From positions 1 to 5,690 of the forward strand of contig JAAZUV010000099.1 in assembly GCA_018623995.1 (NCBI GenBank): a stretch of DNA of 5,690 bases, in the 5' to 3' direction. Under the pieces are notes generated by a model that did no database searches, was not told where the DNA came from, and saw nothing but the letters and a program-made list of their open reading frames with translations. This DNA comes from Methanobacteriota archaeon. GTDB taxonomy: Archaea > Thermoplasmatota > Poseidoniia > Poseidoniales > Poseidoniaceae. The number at the start of each line of letters is the position of its first letter. Positions within the stretch are counted from its first letter, which is position 1. Positions 5,425 to 5,690 of the stretch are shown in pieces. A program made the translations under genes and the position numbers.

Positions 5425-5434
5425 TTTTATACTT
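5425..5434 (+). promoter_or_regulatory. TATA box of the FHA-domain gene
   Basis: TTTTATACTT centres about 24-25 nt before ATG 5454, and no ribosome-binding site precedes the ATG. This fits a leaderless archaeal transcript starting at or next to the start codon. Confidence 0.55.
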
Positions 5435-5453
5435 GACTAAGCGTAGTTTAAGT

Positions 5454-5690
5454 ATGTCAGGTAAGTGGTTTTCGATAGAAGTATTAGATGGCCCTCAATC
5501 CTTACAAGGAAAAGTTGCAAAAGTCAAACTCGACTTTGGCGGAGACTCATACATTCCGGGTATTTGGGTACGAGAATTGGGTAGAGTAGAATTTATGAAG
5601 ATGTATGGTGATTTTGCAGGTTTGGAAAAAATATCTAGAAACCATCTTTCCATTCAGCACAATGAAGTGCTCGGAGAATTTAGATTGATC
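5454..5690 (+). CDS. Probable FHA-domain protein, 3' end cut by window
   Basis: An open frame of 79 codons runs off the right edge without a stop. The N-terminal strand region (residues 4-40, alternating hydrophobics) leads to Gly43-Arg44. This is followed by Ile60-Ser61-Arg62-Asn63-His64-Leu-Ser-Ile, then a strand ending EFRLI. The spacing of GR and (I/V)SR-x-H is the hallmark of forkhead-associated domains, in which the Arg and Ser bind phosphothreonine; the expected N-G motif would lie beyond the window. FHA proteins act as readers in Ser/Thr kinase signalling or in assembly of protein complexes. The 17-residue gap between GR and SRNH is within what FHA loops allow but contains the unusual sequence FMKMYGDF. 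A TATA box upstream and no ribosome-binding site support ATG 5454 as a leaderless start. What follows the domain cannot be seen. Confidence 0.65.
   Translation, partial: MSGKWFSIEVLDGPQSLQGKVAKVKLDFGGDSYIPGIWVRELGRVEFMKMYGDFAGLEKISRNHLSIQHNEVLGEFRLI

Larger units (their letters stand above)
5282..5428 (+). ncRNA. Candidate small structured RNA containing repeat copy B
   Basis: A TATA-like TCTATATG (5252-5259) would place a transcript start near 5282, and the T tract TTTTTCTTTT (5419-5428) would end it, giving about 147 nt. The stretch can form CCCTTTGCT/AGCAAAGGG (5310-5318 with 5329-5337) and TCAATGCA/TGCATTGA (5387-5394 with 5399-5406). AGCAAAGGG can also pair with a second CCCTTTGCT (5407-5415), closing a larger domain around the repeat. 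No known RNA family is recognised. The ends are inferred from signal spacing only; the same structures could instead be DNA sites or an mRNA leader. Confidence 0.3.
5107..5453. other. Gene-free interval rich in hairpins and repeats
   Basis: No convincing coding region exists in these 347 nt; only very short frames occur, such as an 8-codon one at 5257. It holds the upstream region of the minus-strand gene, a nested hairpin (5203-5238), a perfect palindrome TCTGATCAGA (5294-5303), GGGGCCCC (5305-5312), a 9-bp hairpin (5310-5337), repeat copy B (5336-5372), a terminal hairpin (5387-5406), a T tract (5419-5428) and the promoter of the last gene. The word CCCTTTG occurs three times directly (5310, 5364, 5407) and once inverted (5331-5337). 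This density of structure is much higher than in the other spacers of the window. Confidence 0.7.

Overview
The window looks archaeal and most resembles a marine Thermoplasmatota genome (Marine Group II / Poseidoniales type). This placement is an inference from gene content, not a search. The signs are good GGAGGTG/GGTGA ribosome-binding sites inside the operon, TATA-like boxes about 25-28 nt upstream of genes that lack a ribosome-binding site (leaderless start pattern), T-rich tracts after genes, and a short lipoprotein signal peptide ahead of an RCC1-type beta-propeller. A bacterial origin is not fully excluded.

Left half (1-2974, + strand): the end of a succinate dehydrogenase operon in the order membrane anchor - flavoprotein (sdhA) - iron-sulfur protein (sdhB). 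The genes are tightly coupled: a ribosome-binding site overlaps the stop of the first gene, and sdhA/sdhB share a TAATG stop/start. All three proteins resemble the actinobacterial 'Sdh1' kind (CIECFLC-NTCH and CNIT-CCTEVCP motifs in SdhB; CHALRH motif in the anchor). Together they oxidise succinate to fumarate and pass electrons through FAD, [2Fe-2S], [4Fe-4S] and [3Fe-4S] centres to the membrane quinone pool.

Middle (2975-4511, + strand): a hairpin-containing spacer and a TATA-like box, then a predicted surface lipoprotein. It has an Asp-rich EF-hand-like segment, a Cys-rich linker made by an 18-nt tandem duplication, and seven RCC1-like blades, each with an identically spaced Cys pair (C-x9-C). 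A T-rich tract follows the stop.

Right part (4512-5690): an AT-rich accessory stretch. A small minus-strand gene (148 aa, two membrane helices, C-terminal Cys/His zinc-binding-like motif) lies between two copies of an undescribed structured element. Each copy has a 37-nt sequence (31/37 identical, exactly 785 nt apart), 15 nt of spacer, and a hairpin whose base (CAATG/CATTG) is conserved while its upper stem differs but still pairs. The second copy sits in a 347-nt gene-free, hairpin-rich interval that may encode a small RNA. The window ends inside a leaderless gene whose first 79 residues look like an FHA (phosphothreonine-binding) domain.

The duplicated structured element, and the chance that it marks a small gene cassette, is the most novel-looking part of the window.
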